NCBI GenBank assembly: GCA_951394045.1
Contig: OX595999.1
Location: 434,001-498,000, forward strand
Direction: 5' to 3'
Source of the DNA: Nitzschia sp. DOCU1
Taxonomy: Eukaryota; Bacillariophyta; Bacillariophyceae; Bacillariales; Bacillariaceae
Length of the DNA: 64,000 nucleotides
In this document: in pieces, positions 51,011-60,478 of the stretch
Layout: every line of letters starts with the position of its first letter
How positions within the stretch are numbered: the first letter of the stretch is position 1
Notes under the pieces: generated by a model
What the model saw: only the letters and a program-made list of their open reading frames with translations
Told to the model about the DNA's origin: nothing
The model's database searches: none
Translations under genes and position numbers: made by a program

Positions 51011-51624
51011 TTCTGGTCCTCGACGGTTGTTGTGTTATCGGAATAGCCAAATGACCCATTGTAGCGATAAAGCGTGGCATGGGGACATGTAATCTTCTGT
51101 TGTTGATTTCTTTAACATGGAGGATTCTGCATTACATGAGTAAGCCTCGAAATCAACCGTTGTTGACTTGGGAGGATGTGCAAGTTGTTTTGCCAAGAGC
51201 TCCGCTGAACCGAGTGTATGATGATGAAGATGAAAAGAGTAGGATGCTCGAGGGTCATCGTTTGCTTCCCGTTGTGCGCTGCTTCGCCGTGGATGCACGA
51301 GGATTTGAATTGAGAAAGTACCCCTCATGGTGGTATCCAGCAAAGCCACGGCATTCCTGTAGGATCATTGCTTTTCTTGGCCATCTCCCGTAGATGCGTG
51401 CGGCTGTCACTAAAAGAAGCTCAAGCTGGTCGTCTACCTGCTGTAGAACAAGCCCAAATTCTTCATTGGTACTACGACCACCCTCTTCGTTGGTTCTTTC
51501 CAGTGACCCTTGGTGGAAAGGGAACCAGGCCAGAGCGTCACGACGTGCTGGGTGATGGACCGTTGACGATCCCCTTTTTACGAAATGCATCGTGACGACG
51601 GCCCATCACATGACCATCACCATG
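51011..51624. other. Unassigned region with competing ORFs on both strands
   Basis: A plus frame at 51079-51393 (ATG, hydrophobic start CNLLLLISLTW, 104 aa) and minus frames at 51035-51349 and 51255-51590 overlap. None has a recognised domain or clear splice partner. A small secreted protein on the plus strand is possible but not supported. Confidence 0.3.
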
Positions 51625-53415
51625 TCAGTGACGACCCCCTTCTCTCAGTGGAATTACACCCGAACGAAGGAACTTGTAGAGTAATGTGGCTTGCCGTTCG
51701 GGACGCTGTTCAAATCGAATAGTTATTTGCTCCAAGGCCACCGGCCACAATCCCTCTGCTATCCCACCACCAACATCATTGTCATGCTGGTGATGCTGGT
51801 CCATCAAAATCATGTAACGGCCATGTTGATTCCAATCTTTCCACGCCAGTGCCTCTGGATTACCATGCGCCCAACTCGTAAAGAGTGACGGTGGGCGGCG
51901 ACACCGTTGGCCCGACCCGCCTTCGGTAGTAGTCATCCGAAAGTCATTGTCAACGCCGTCATCATCATCATCCATAAATATTCCACAAGATGGCATGCCA
52001 CGGTGCCCCACATCCAATCTCGGACAAGCTTGTAGCAGTCGTTCAATGGCCTTCATTTGACTGGAATAGCTAAAAAGATTGGATCCCAAATAAAGCCGTT
52101 CCCAGGATCGTTCCGATAAAGAGTACGATGCACTGTTCATCGTCAGAAACTGTGGCAGGTCCAACGACTCCATGTCATTGCCCTCCAAATCCAATTCTTG
52201 CAAGTTGGGTGCGATTCGAGGCAGCTCTACTAACAACCGATCCACCATTGGCGTCGTCAGTCCCGCTTGAAGGGTCAAATGGGTCAAGGAAGGAACTGTC
52301 GTGAAGGTATGATTGGGCGGTGATTGGTCCACAAGGAGCAACAGTTGACGGACCCTCAATGTAAAGTGGGTAATTTGCGAATATAGACCCCCGCATCTGC
52401 TGTCGTCGGGGCCTTCTGCAGCAAAAAGTATTCCAGACAGCAACGTCCTCGAAGATAGGATGATATCTTCGTTCTCAGAGGAACAATCGACGATACAAGA
52501 GTTGGGATCATCGCCGTCCGTTACAATCAGCCGGGCATGGTTGCTTTCAACTTCCAATTTTCGGAGTCGAGTCGCCGGAGATGATCCACCGCCACCATCG
52601 TCCCTATCAGCAGCACAAGAAAGGAGGTTGAGAGCTCCATAATTGAGCTGCCCGGATAATTTGATCGATTCCAAGGATTGTTGACTCTTATGGTAAAGGA
52701 CAGTGGTCAGATTGGAGAATAGATGTTCCATAATGACGGCGTCGGTGCAAGTCGTTCGATTGTTCTTTGTCATAGCATAGCCCATGTGCAAGTGTAGACC
52801 CCGCAGTTGACAGGCAGGATCGTTTAGTAACAAGGATAGCGAATCCAGTTGTTCTTCTAGTCGTTGCCGAGATTCCTGTGGATGCGTCAACTCCATCACC
52901 AGAGTTTGGAGGGCCGGGCAGCTGCATAACCAATTCAAAATTTCGGGATGATTGGTTTCGACTCGAATGAGTATCGGAGCCATGGCTTGGACTAGCACTG
53001 CCAGCGTATCATGGGGCAAGAAATTTTGTTGCAGAATCAAATGCACTTTACGGCCCTGTTGCTTGAGTTTTTGAAACAAATCCAACAATTCTTCCAAGGC
53101 GTCTTGACTCACAATGGTCATTGATGACGTTAGCTGTGCTTCGTCTTCGTCGGTTCCTTCGCCTTCTTGCCCGACTTCGATTGCTGCTGTTGGTGGGGGA
53201 ACCACAAAGATCCAAGGAATCGGATGGGGTTGTAAATGAAGACAAAGATTTCCTTGCCAAGTGCTGGCAGCTTCTCGAATGAGAGAAATCATCGATGACG
53301 ACAACATGGACGGAGCCAGGTGCAGAGCGCGCGACTTGGCGGTGGTAGTAGACAAAGGGGCTGCTGCCGCCAGTGTCGGGAACAGCCAAGACGAAGAAGC
53401 ATATGGCTGGCCCAT
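51625..53415 (-). CDS. Leucine-rich-repeat protein (596 aa)
   Basis: Single exon from the ATG at 53415. The central part has irregular leucine-rich repeats of the ribonuclease-inhibitor-like kind: LRGLHLHMGYAM, LESIKLSGQLNYGALNLL, LRKLEVESNHARL, LTHLTLQAGLTTPMVDRLL and LQELDLEGNDMESLDLP, followed by WERLYLGSNLFS. The first 110 residues have Ala/Ser-rich and acidic low-complexity segments; the C-terminal region has Asp runs and a His-rich stretch. No membrane segment is seen. A protein-binding role is inferred from the repeats; the partner is unknown. It is divergent from the Myb/SANT-like gene, with a 472-bp shared upstream region. Confidence 0.7.
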   Translation of the reverse strand: MGQPYASSSWLFPTLAAAAPLSTTTAKSRALHLAPSMLSSSMISLIREAASTWQGNLCLHLQPHPIPWIFVVPPPTAAIEVGQEGEGTDEDEAQLTSSMTIVSQDALEELLDLFQKLKQQGRKVHLILQQNFLPHDTLAVLVQAMAPILIRVETNHPEILNWLCSCPALQTLVMELTHPQESRQRLEEQLDSLSLLLNDPACQLRGLHLHMGYAMTKNNRTTCTDAVIMEHLFSNLTTVLYHKSQQSLESIKLSGQLNYGALNLLSCAADRDDGGGGSSPATRLRKLEVESNHARLIVTDGDDPNSCIVDCSSENEDIILSSRTLLSGILFAAEGPDDSRCGGLYSQITHFTLRVRQLLLLVDQSPPNHTFTTVPSLTHLTLQAGLTTPMVDRLLVELPRIAPNLQELDLEGNDMESLDLPQFLTMNSASYSLSERSWERLYLGSNLFSYSSQMKAIERLLQACPRLDVGHRGMPSCGIFMDDDDDGVDNDFRMTTTEGGSGQRCRRPPSLFTSWAHGNPEALAWKDWNQHGRYMILMDQHHQHDNDVGGGIAEGLWPVALEQITIRFEQRPERQATLLYKFLRSGVIPLREGGRH

Positions 53416-53887
53416 AATTCTACTACATCACAATACTGTTGTTGTGAGGGAGAATGATTTAGACAACAAGCATTCTCCGCAAAAGTTGTGTCCTACGAAA
53501 CGAAAGCTGGGTTGGAGCGGCGCGAGAGGTTGAGGGAAAAACGAGGATAATCGACTCGATCGACCGTTTGTTCTTGCCTTCGACCGTTTCCCGCCAAAAC
53601 GAATAAGAGTTGGCTATCGTACTTCGGGATTTTTCGCGCCTTTTTTTAGTGGCGGTCAAACGGCCCAAGGGGCCAACTTCGCGTCTCTCGTAGAGCGCTA
53701 CATAGTAGCTACCGGATGCAAGAGCCGAAACCCCGTTTCAACTGACGCGGTTCAAACTTAATCCGTTTGGACCATCCGCTCTATTACATTTGGTTCATAT
53801 TTTCCGCGCCCATTTTTCTCAAGGTCCTGCCTCTCATTGCCACTCTCTACTCTTGCATCCTCCTCCTCCACCACTACTAGCACCACC
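53416..53887. promoter_or_regulatory. Shared upstream region of divergent LRR and Myb/SANT-like genes
   Basis: It contains a segment at 53552-53659 that recurs in the same orientation at 54924-55025: CGACTC(G/A)ATCGACCG, then GACCGTTTCC, then GCGCCTTTTT and AGTGGCG. The segment lies upstream of a plus-strand gene in both places, so it may be a promoter module or a repeat end. Confidence 0.45.
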
Positions 53888-54772
53888 ATGTCGGAAACCG
53901 CCGAAGAAGCCAAAGCTAATGAGGAGACCGCCAACAATATTCAGACCGGTAGGCCCCGCGGCAAGAACTTCACTGAAGATGAAGATATCGCTTTGGCCAT
54001 GAGCTATGCACGAGTCGCCGTGGATCCTATCCGAGGACAAACCGGGCGGAAGCATGCTCTTTTCTGGGAAAACCTTAAGAAAGAGTATGATACGATTATG
54101 AGTGAGGAAGCAGAAATTGCAGAAATAGGGATACTTAGGGATGTGGTCCAGTTGAGGAGCCGCTGGAACCGCCACATCTATAGGGACATGAAGGAATTCC
54201 TTATTATTCAAAGACGAATGCCCAAGATCGATGAAGACGAAAGTGATGCAATGTACATTAATCGTGTCAAAGAAGAGTATAGGCGGATTCATGAGAGAAG
54301 ATTTCGTTTTGAAAAGTGCGTTGAAATCTTAAGCACCTTGCCTGATTTTGATCCGAATCAAGCACAGGAAGATGAGATCCAACGGGTGGAAGAACGTGAA
54401 GCTGCTGCTGCTACCAAGAAGAAGAAGACAATGTCATTGGAGCAGGCCGAACAGGCAAGGAAGAAACTCAGAATGGTGGAAGACAGGATCACTGGGAACA
54501 AGCACCAGTGGGCAGCGACGACCACGGCCATTGAGGTTGCAGGTGCCTGTGTGAAGAATTATACCACGATGTTAGAGAGAACTGCTTTGATGGAGCATTT
54601 ACACAAACTTTTGGACAGATATGATCGCCTTGGAATGTTTGAGAAGGCGACTGAAGTCATTGAAAAAATGGAAGCCATTACTGACCATTCAATGGAGACT
54701 ATGATGGGCAAAAAGAAAGTGGCGGCAGAAGCACCCCAAAATGATGACGATGACGGGGAAACTGGTGATTAG
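53888..54772 (+). CDS. Myb/SANT-like (NAM-associated type) DNA-binding protein (294 aa)
   Basis: Single exon; the frame is open from 53837 but the first ATG is at 53888. Residues 20-100 carry RPRGKNFTEDEDIALAMSYA, HALFWENLKKEYD and LRSRWNRHIYRDMKEF, the three-helix trihelix/SANT-like pattern with Trp in the last helices, as found in plant NAM-associated proteins and in the accessory proteins of PIF/Harbinger transposons. The C-terminal half is a long charged helix region rich in Lys/Glu, with an acidic tail (NDDDDGETGD). It is flanked by 100-bp direct repeats, so it may be part of a mobile or duplicated unit; no transposase is present beside it. DNA binding is inferred. Confidence 0.65.
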   Translation: MSETAEEAKANEETANNIQTGRPRGKNFTEDEDIALAMSYARVAVDPIRGQTGRKHALFWENLKKEYDTIMSEEAEIAEIGILRDVVQLRSRWNRHIYRDMKEFLIIQRRMPKIDEDESDAMYINRVKEEYRRIHERRFRFEKCVEILSTLPDFDPNQAQEDEIQRVEEREAAAATKKKKTMSLEQAEQARKKLRMVEDRITGNKHQWAATTTAIEVAGACVKNYTTMLERTALMEHLHKLLDRYDRLGMFEKATEVIEKMEAITDHSMETMMGKKKVAAEAPQNDDDDGETGD

Positions 54773-55193
54773 TTTGAAAAACTATTTTGAAAAGGAATCT
54801 AGATGTGGCTTTGAATCGTGCAAAGTTAGACTCTACGACTCTTCGCCCCCACCTTAGTAATCACCAGATCAACTCGTCATGAATCACAACCACATATGCA
54901 TAGCTGCTGAACGCCGGAAAAGTCGACTCAATCGACCGAGTGTTCTGGCCTTTGACCGTTTCCGCGAATACCGGTAGAATCGAATGAATCACGCGAAGGA
55001 TTTAGCGCCTTTTTAGTGGCGTCAAGATCGCATATCCAAAAGTCGTCTCGAATCGTCGGAATTTGAGCCATGGCTTCGTTTCTCACCATCCATCACATCC
55101 TGTCGGATGAGCACCCACCACCTGTTCGACATCCTTCTTTCTTCTTGTCCATCATGTCCTTCATCTACTACTAGTCTTTGAGGTTCCCTTGCA
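54773..55193. promoter_or_regulatory. Upstream region of the STAND ATPase gene with second copy of the repeated module
   Basis: It contains the copy at 54924-55025 of the module described at 53552-53659, and a TACCGGTA palindrome at 54969-54976. No coding sequence is seen. Confidence 0.45.
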
Positions 55194-58100
55194 ATGACAT
55201 GTCACGATGATGGCATTGACAGCAACGCCGCCGAACTCTTGCGTCCGATGGCTGGTGAAACTGCGGAGGATACGGCGCAGACGCCCACCCTGGAAGCTTC
55301 GCCATTGGACATCCCTCCAGCAGCGCCAGTTCCCCTTACTATGATGAGTCCTCTCGAGAAGCAAAGTGCTCAAAGTGTCTCTTCTACGATAAGATCCGTC
55401 AGTCAACAACGTCCTCAACGTCTCTACAGCCGATCGGCAGATCAAGAACGACTCGTCCAACTCTACCGCAAATCCATTGCCGTGGCGACGACAGCAGAGG
55501 AGGACGACAACCGGAGCAACAGCAAAAGTATGTCCAACACTTCGACGACGGACTTGGTCATCATTTCGGGTGTTTCGGGAGTCGGCAAGACGACCCTAGC
55601 CTTATCGCTAGAGCCCCATGTCCTGGCCGATCAGGGATTTTTTGTCAAGGCCAAATGTTCCAATGACGATGGCAACGATCCCTTGGCACCCTACAAATCC
55701 ATTTTGGAAGATTTGATGAAGCAATTGTTTAATCGTCCTGCTACGTCATCCGCGCCGAATACGAATCAACCGATAGAGAACCATCCTCATCAAAAATGGC
55801 AATCGACATTGTGCAGTCAAATTCGCAAAGCGGCGGGAGAAGAAATGCATTTATTGGAACGTGTGGTTCCTACGATGAAACAAGTGCGTGCGTTGCTACG
55901 GAGAATGGATAGTCAACAACAGCGATCTTTGTCATTATCGCATCGTCGGTTACGCAGTAACAGTCGACTGTCATGGAAAGAAGATTCGACCGGCCCTCAA
56001 CATCAATTTCCCATCAACAACATTGTCAACACCACATCGTCCTTTCCATCTCCTCCCAATTCACAAATCATCCGGACCGAGCCATTCTCCGCAGACGATC
56101 CAGATGAAGAGGCGACTGCAACTGCTGCTGCGGTTGCTGTCGGCACCAATACTTTATCCGTGCGTCGTTTTGAATACGCCTTTCAAAAAGTCTTGAGAGC
56201 CGTCGCCTCTCCCAAGCATCCAGTCGTGATTTTAATGGACGATGTGCAAAACTGGGCCAAAACAACGACTAGCACTACCACAACGCATACTCATCCATTG
56301 GAAGAGCAACTTTACGAATTAGCATCGAACAAGTCTGGTACGATGGGAGGTCTTTTTTTCATCATGACCTATCGAATTGAACAACCACCAATGACCAAGA
56401 ATGGGATTCCAATTATCAAGAACGACGTGCAACTACAGCAACGATTGGATCGGTCTCTTCCTAATACAATTCAACAACATCATTGGGCACTCAGTGGTTT
56501 GGCGCCCCAGGCGATTCATGAATTGTTGGTAGATACCTTGTCCCTGGAAGGTAATCATCGTGACCAAAAATTGGATGATATATCCAACACTGTCTATCAA
56601 GTGACGCAGGGTAATGTTTTGTTTGTACTGGAAATTTTGCGAGCCTTTCAAGAGGACGAGTTACTACTGCGCTTGGATGGGAATGAAAGTCTACAGCAGC
56701 AACGACAAGATCCCAAATGGGTCTTTGTTGATCACCATTTACTCCAACAACATCCTATTCTCCAAGTTCAAACTCTTCAAGATTTGTATCGAGCCAAGAT
56801 TTTGGATCTTGCGGAGGATGTCCAAGATGTTTTGAAAGTTTGCGCTTGTTTGGGAGTCCATTTTTTGTGGAATGCCGCCAAAAAAGTAGTCGGCGCACTT
56901 TACAGCAAGAATATCGTCTTTTCCACGGCTTGGGGAGTTTGTGAACAAGCACATTTGGTATGTCTGGATAATCATTCTTCGAATACTACCGATGACGAAA
57001 CAACCGAAACAGCAACATGCCATGCTTCGTTTGCACACGATTCCATTCATCAAGCGGCATATCAACTCATCCCACCCAACGAGCGTGAGGCTTGGCATTT
57101 GAAAATCGGGAGAACCTTGTGGCAAAAGGCCAAGACAAGAGAAGAATTGGAAAGCTTTTTATTTGTTATTTTGGAACAAATCTTCTTGGGAGAGTCGCTC
57201 ATTGTGGAATTGGAAGATCGAATTGCGGTGGCGTCACTCTGTTTGCACGCCGGAGAAACGGCTGTCAAAACAAGTGGCTTTGAGCTCTCTGCCGCTTATC
57301 TGCAAAAGGGGATTGACTTGTTGGGCCCCACCAAATGGCGCAAGAACAATACATACGATCTGTGTCTCGCCCTCTTCAACAATGCCATTGATACGTGCTA
57401 TGCTACGGGGCAAATGGATCGCGTGGAACTTCTCATCCAGGAAGTATTGGAAAACGCCCGCGTCTTTGAAGACGAACTTCGAGCGCGGGTTATGCTAATC
57501 TACACGCTGGGCACCAAACAAGACATGTCTACAGCGATTGAACGAGGAGTCGAAACTCTGCATCGCCTTGGTGAACACATTGAACAAGCGCCGTCCAAAC
57601 TCAGCGTCCAACTCGCAATGGCCAAGACAAGGCGTCTCCTACGCCGCAACTCGGATACCCGCTTGATGCGTTTGGCTGCAATGACAGATCAACGATTGAT
57701 TTCCGTTCAAATCGTTTTGAATGTCATGTGGTTAAGTGCCTACTACAACAACCCGGCATTGGCGGCGATGGTTTCGTGTCGTATGGTGGAACTATCGGTT
57801 CGGCATGGAGCATCGGTAGTGTCCTGCGTCGGATTTGCCATGTTTGCCACCATGATCTTGGGGTGAGTTACAAAGGCTTGTCTTAGTCTTGACTGTGGTG
57901 GATTCGGTCTCACGACATTTTCCACATAATAGTGGCGGAACTCATTTGGAAGAGGCTCGTCGCTATGCTTTGATTGCATTTGATCTGGCAAAGCGATTCG
58001 GAGGGGAAACATGGTTGTGCCGCATCTCCACGCAACTCTATGGCATGGTCAACATTTGGGTCAAACCAATGCCATACTGTCTGGAGCGACTGAAGCATGC

Positions 58101-59032
58101 GTACCAAGTCGGTCTTGGCGGTGGCGATATGGAGTACGCTATGGTGCGTTTAACACACTTGGGGAGAGAGTAACACACCGGGAAGTCGTGCTGACCCGAC
58201 TCATTTGTCTCTTTAGCTCAATGCAAGTTTGTATATCTGGAATAATGTGGATCGACTTCCCATTGACGAAATCGAAGCCCGTGCTCGGAGTCTGACGGAA
58301 CGCATGAATTTTTTGGGTCAGGAAAAGGGCGCCTACATGCTACGCCCCGTGTGGCAAATGAGTCTCAACTTTTTAGGCCAAGCTGCTGGCGATCCAACAC
58401 AATTGACAGGTGAGGTTTTGAAAGATGAAGATATCGAAACGCTCCTGAGAGAAGCTGGTAGAGGTCGAACTATGCATTCGAATGCTAGCCTGTACAAAAT
58501 GATGCTTGCCTATCACTTCTCCGATTTTGAAACCGCTGCCACGTACACGAAACAAGCCCGACTGGTCTACCAGACGTTTGGAACTCTGGGAGCGGCCTTG
58601 GCGAGATTGTACGATTGTTTGGCCCTGTTGGAAATGCTAAAGCAACGACCTCGGTGGGGGCAGCGATGGAGTCACGAAATGCGAGTAGTCCAGAATCATT
58701 TGAAAATGTTTCGGTACTGGGCCAACCGTTGCCCGGAAAACAACATGGGGAAGTTGTGCTTGGTGGAAGCAGAAGTCGCCCGCGTCTTGAACCAACCCAT
58801 GGAAGCCCAAGCGAAGTACTACTGCGCGATTTTGTTAGCCCGCGATGGTGGTATTCTAATGGAGCATGCACTGGCCAACGAACGAGCGGGGAAGTATCAG
58901 TTGGAGCTAGGAAATCTCCCCAAGGCGAAAGAGTTGCTCAAAGAGGCCTATCGCTTGTATAGGGAGTGGGGTGGTTTAGCGAAGGTGGATCATCTTTCGG
59001 CGGAGGTTGGGCATTTGGTCGATCTAGAATAA
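55194..59032 (+). CDS. STAND/AAA-type ATPase with TPR-like C-terminal half, three exons, 1231 aa
   Basis: Exons: 55194-57862, 57933-58143 and 58217-59032; introns 70 and 73 bp, GT..AG, all in phase; stop TAA at 59030. After a low-complexity N-terminus the AAA_16-type domain starts near RSADQERLVQLYR. Walker A is SGVSGVGKTTLA (126-134) and Walker B is VVILMDDVQNW (343-350). From about residue 650 to the end the protein is made of paired helices (ELSAAYLQKGIDLLG, GGTHLEEARRYALIAFDLAK, KAKELLKEAYRLYREWG), a TPR-like superhelix. The arrangement resembles the ATPase/TPR core of large diatom and cyanobacterial signalling proteins and STAND switches, but no kinase or GAF part follows. A signal-responsive ATP switch is inferred; the input is unknown. 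Confidence 0.8.
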
Positions 59033-59073
59033 GAATACTCGATTTTTGGCAAATGTCCAAAGCAAAGTCTATA

Positions 59074-59989
59074 CTATCCTCGCCCTCGCGTAATTAGTTT
59101 CCGCGTCATGTAGACGCCCGCTATGGACAACCCATACCACGTGGCGGCATATCCAGCATGGATGGGAGGCGTCGTTTTGAATTCGGCAATTGATCCTAGA
59201 GCAGGGAGTCGAGGGTAGTGGTCAACAGCCTCTTCCTTGTCGCTAGTGGCCACTTGGGTCAACAATACTGTCTCCTGATCACTTTCCGCAATGGCTTGCA
59301 GGGCGACGCCGTCCATCCAAAAGAGTTGCAGGGGTCTTTTCGAATAGTCATGTTCAATGGCAATCATTTTGGGGGCTAAAAATGTAGGAGAGAATCAAAC
59401 AGATGCACGCAAATGAGACCAGTCACATTACTCAATCCACACAGTAGCCATACGTGATCGTTTTGTTCCACTCACATTCTGGTTTGGATCGAATGGCCGT
59501 AACTTGTACCGTTCCCGTCGGGCGATCCCATTGATTCATTTCTGCTGCAGCTTTTATCGACGGTCTTGCGCCTCGATCCGCTCCAGGCACCACGGCCTTT
59601 GGAACCCAGCCTCGATTGATCCACACTAGATTTCCATCTAACAGTTGCAACGGCGTCAACACATAAAATCCCTGAGGACTCGGTCCCATACCTCCCATTT
59701 GTGGATTCATTCTGGGACATAGGGGGGCTCCCCGCGGTCCAATCAAGACTTCCTTATTGTGAACCAGTTTACCTTGGAGTATTTTTCGACGATAGGGTTT
59801 TTCCGGAGACGACCAATCCGTGGTAGGTTCCATGGCAAGCTCGGCCTCTCGCTCGGCCATCATGTCCACCTTTTCAAAATAGCGCTGAATCTGCCAACAT
59901 CCCAGTCCAAAAGTACCCGCAGTCAAGCCACCGAAAAAGAGCTTTCCGCCCGTGGAAATACCGACTTGTCCAGCAGCAGCCGATGCCAT
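59074..59989 (-). CDS. SURF1: SURF1/Shy1, cytochrome c oxidase assembly factor, two exons, 271 aa
   Basis: Mitochondrial inner-membrane protein needed to build complex IV. Exon 1 is 59989-59476 and exon 2 is 59375-59074, with a 100-bp GT..AG intron; the spliced frame is in phase. The N-terminal membrane helix GTFGLGCWQIQRYFEK has the family motif G-x-W-Q-x-x-R; VWINRGWVP is the conserved R-G-W-V-P block; the C-terminal helix region HAGYAATWYGLSIAGVY has the H-x-x-Y-x-x-x-W pattern. The two membrane helices with the intermembrane-space domain between them match the known topology. The ATG at 59989 (MASAAAG) is chosen, because the frame above it opens only with TTG. A classical transit peptide is not obvious. 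Confidence 0.9.
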
Positions 59990-60478
59990 TGTGGATTGTA
60001 TAGACAAGACGATATGCTACTAGCTAGTAGAGAATGCGGTCGTCTCTCGCCTAGCACCGTCATGGTCCTCATCATCGGTTGGAGCTTCGCTGCGAGTGAC
60101 GAGTCCGAGTCACGAAGATTGATTCGTGGCGCGAATGACAATTTTACTAGCTTTTATTTAGTCGAAGATGTCATATGTGCTCTTCCGCGCGGGCGCGCTT
60201 TAAAGCGACGGGGTAAGGCGGACGGCGGTAAGGCAAAAGTCGATTATCGGTCATCCAATCCAGCGAGCATAGGTATGATACCTGGTAGCGCACTCTACTA
60301 GCGACGTACGGTAGCTACTGTAGTTTACCGGGAGTAGACTATTTCGTCATTTTGCCGACCTGATTGAAAGGGCCGGGATGGTTGTGCCGATACGATGATG
60401 CTCTACCGGTAGCCACAATGATCTACGATCTTGTAGTACTAGTTGTAGGATTTCCTCGCGATCATCCTTGCTTTTCCA
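59990..60478. other. Intergenic region between SURF1 and the CHAT-STAND gene
   Basis: No gene is seen. It holds the SURF1 promoter and the 3' flank of the next gene. A TACCGGTA palindrome is at 60404-60411 and a GC-rich CGCGCGGGCGCGC-like stretch is near 60186. Confidence 0.45.

Noticed and set aside
51079..51393. Small secreted protein on the plus strand (hydrophobic N-terminus)
   Set aside because: Equal-length ORFs are open on the opposite strand and no family or splice support was found, so it is listed only as unassigned.
53745..53775. tRNA-like T-loop string (GGTTCAAACTTAATCC)
   Set aside because: No matching acceptor stem, D arm or anticodon arm could be placed around it.
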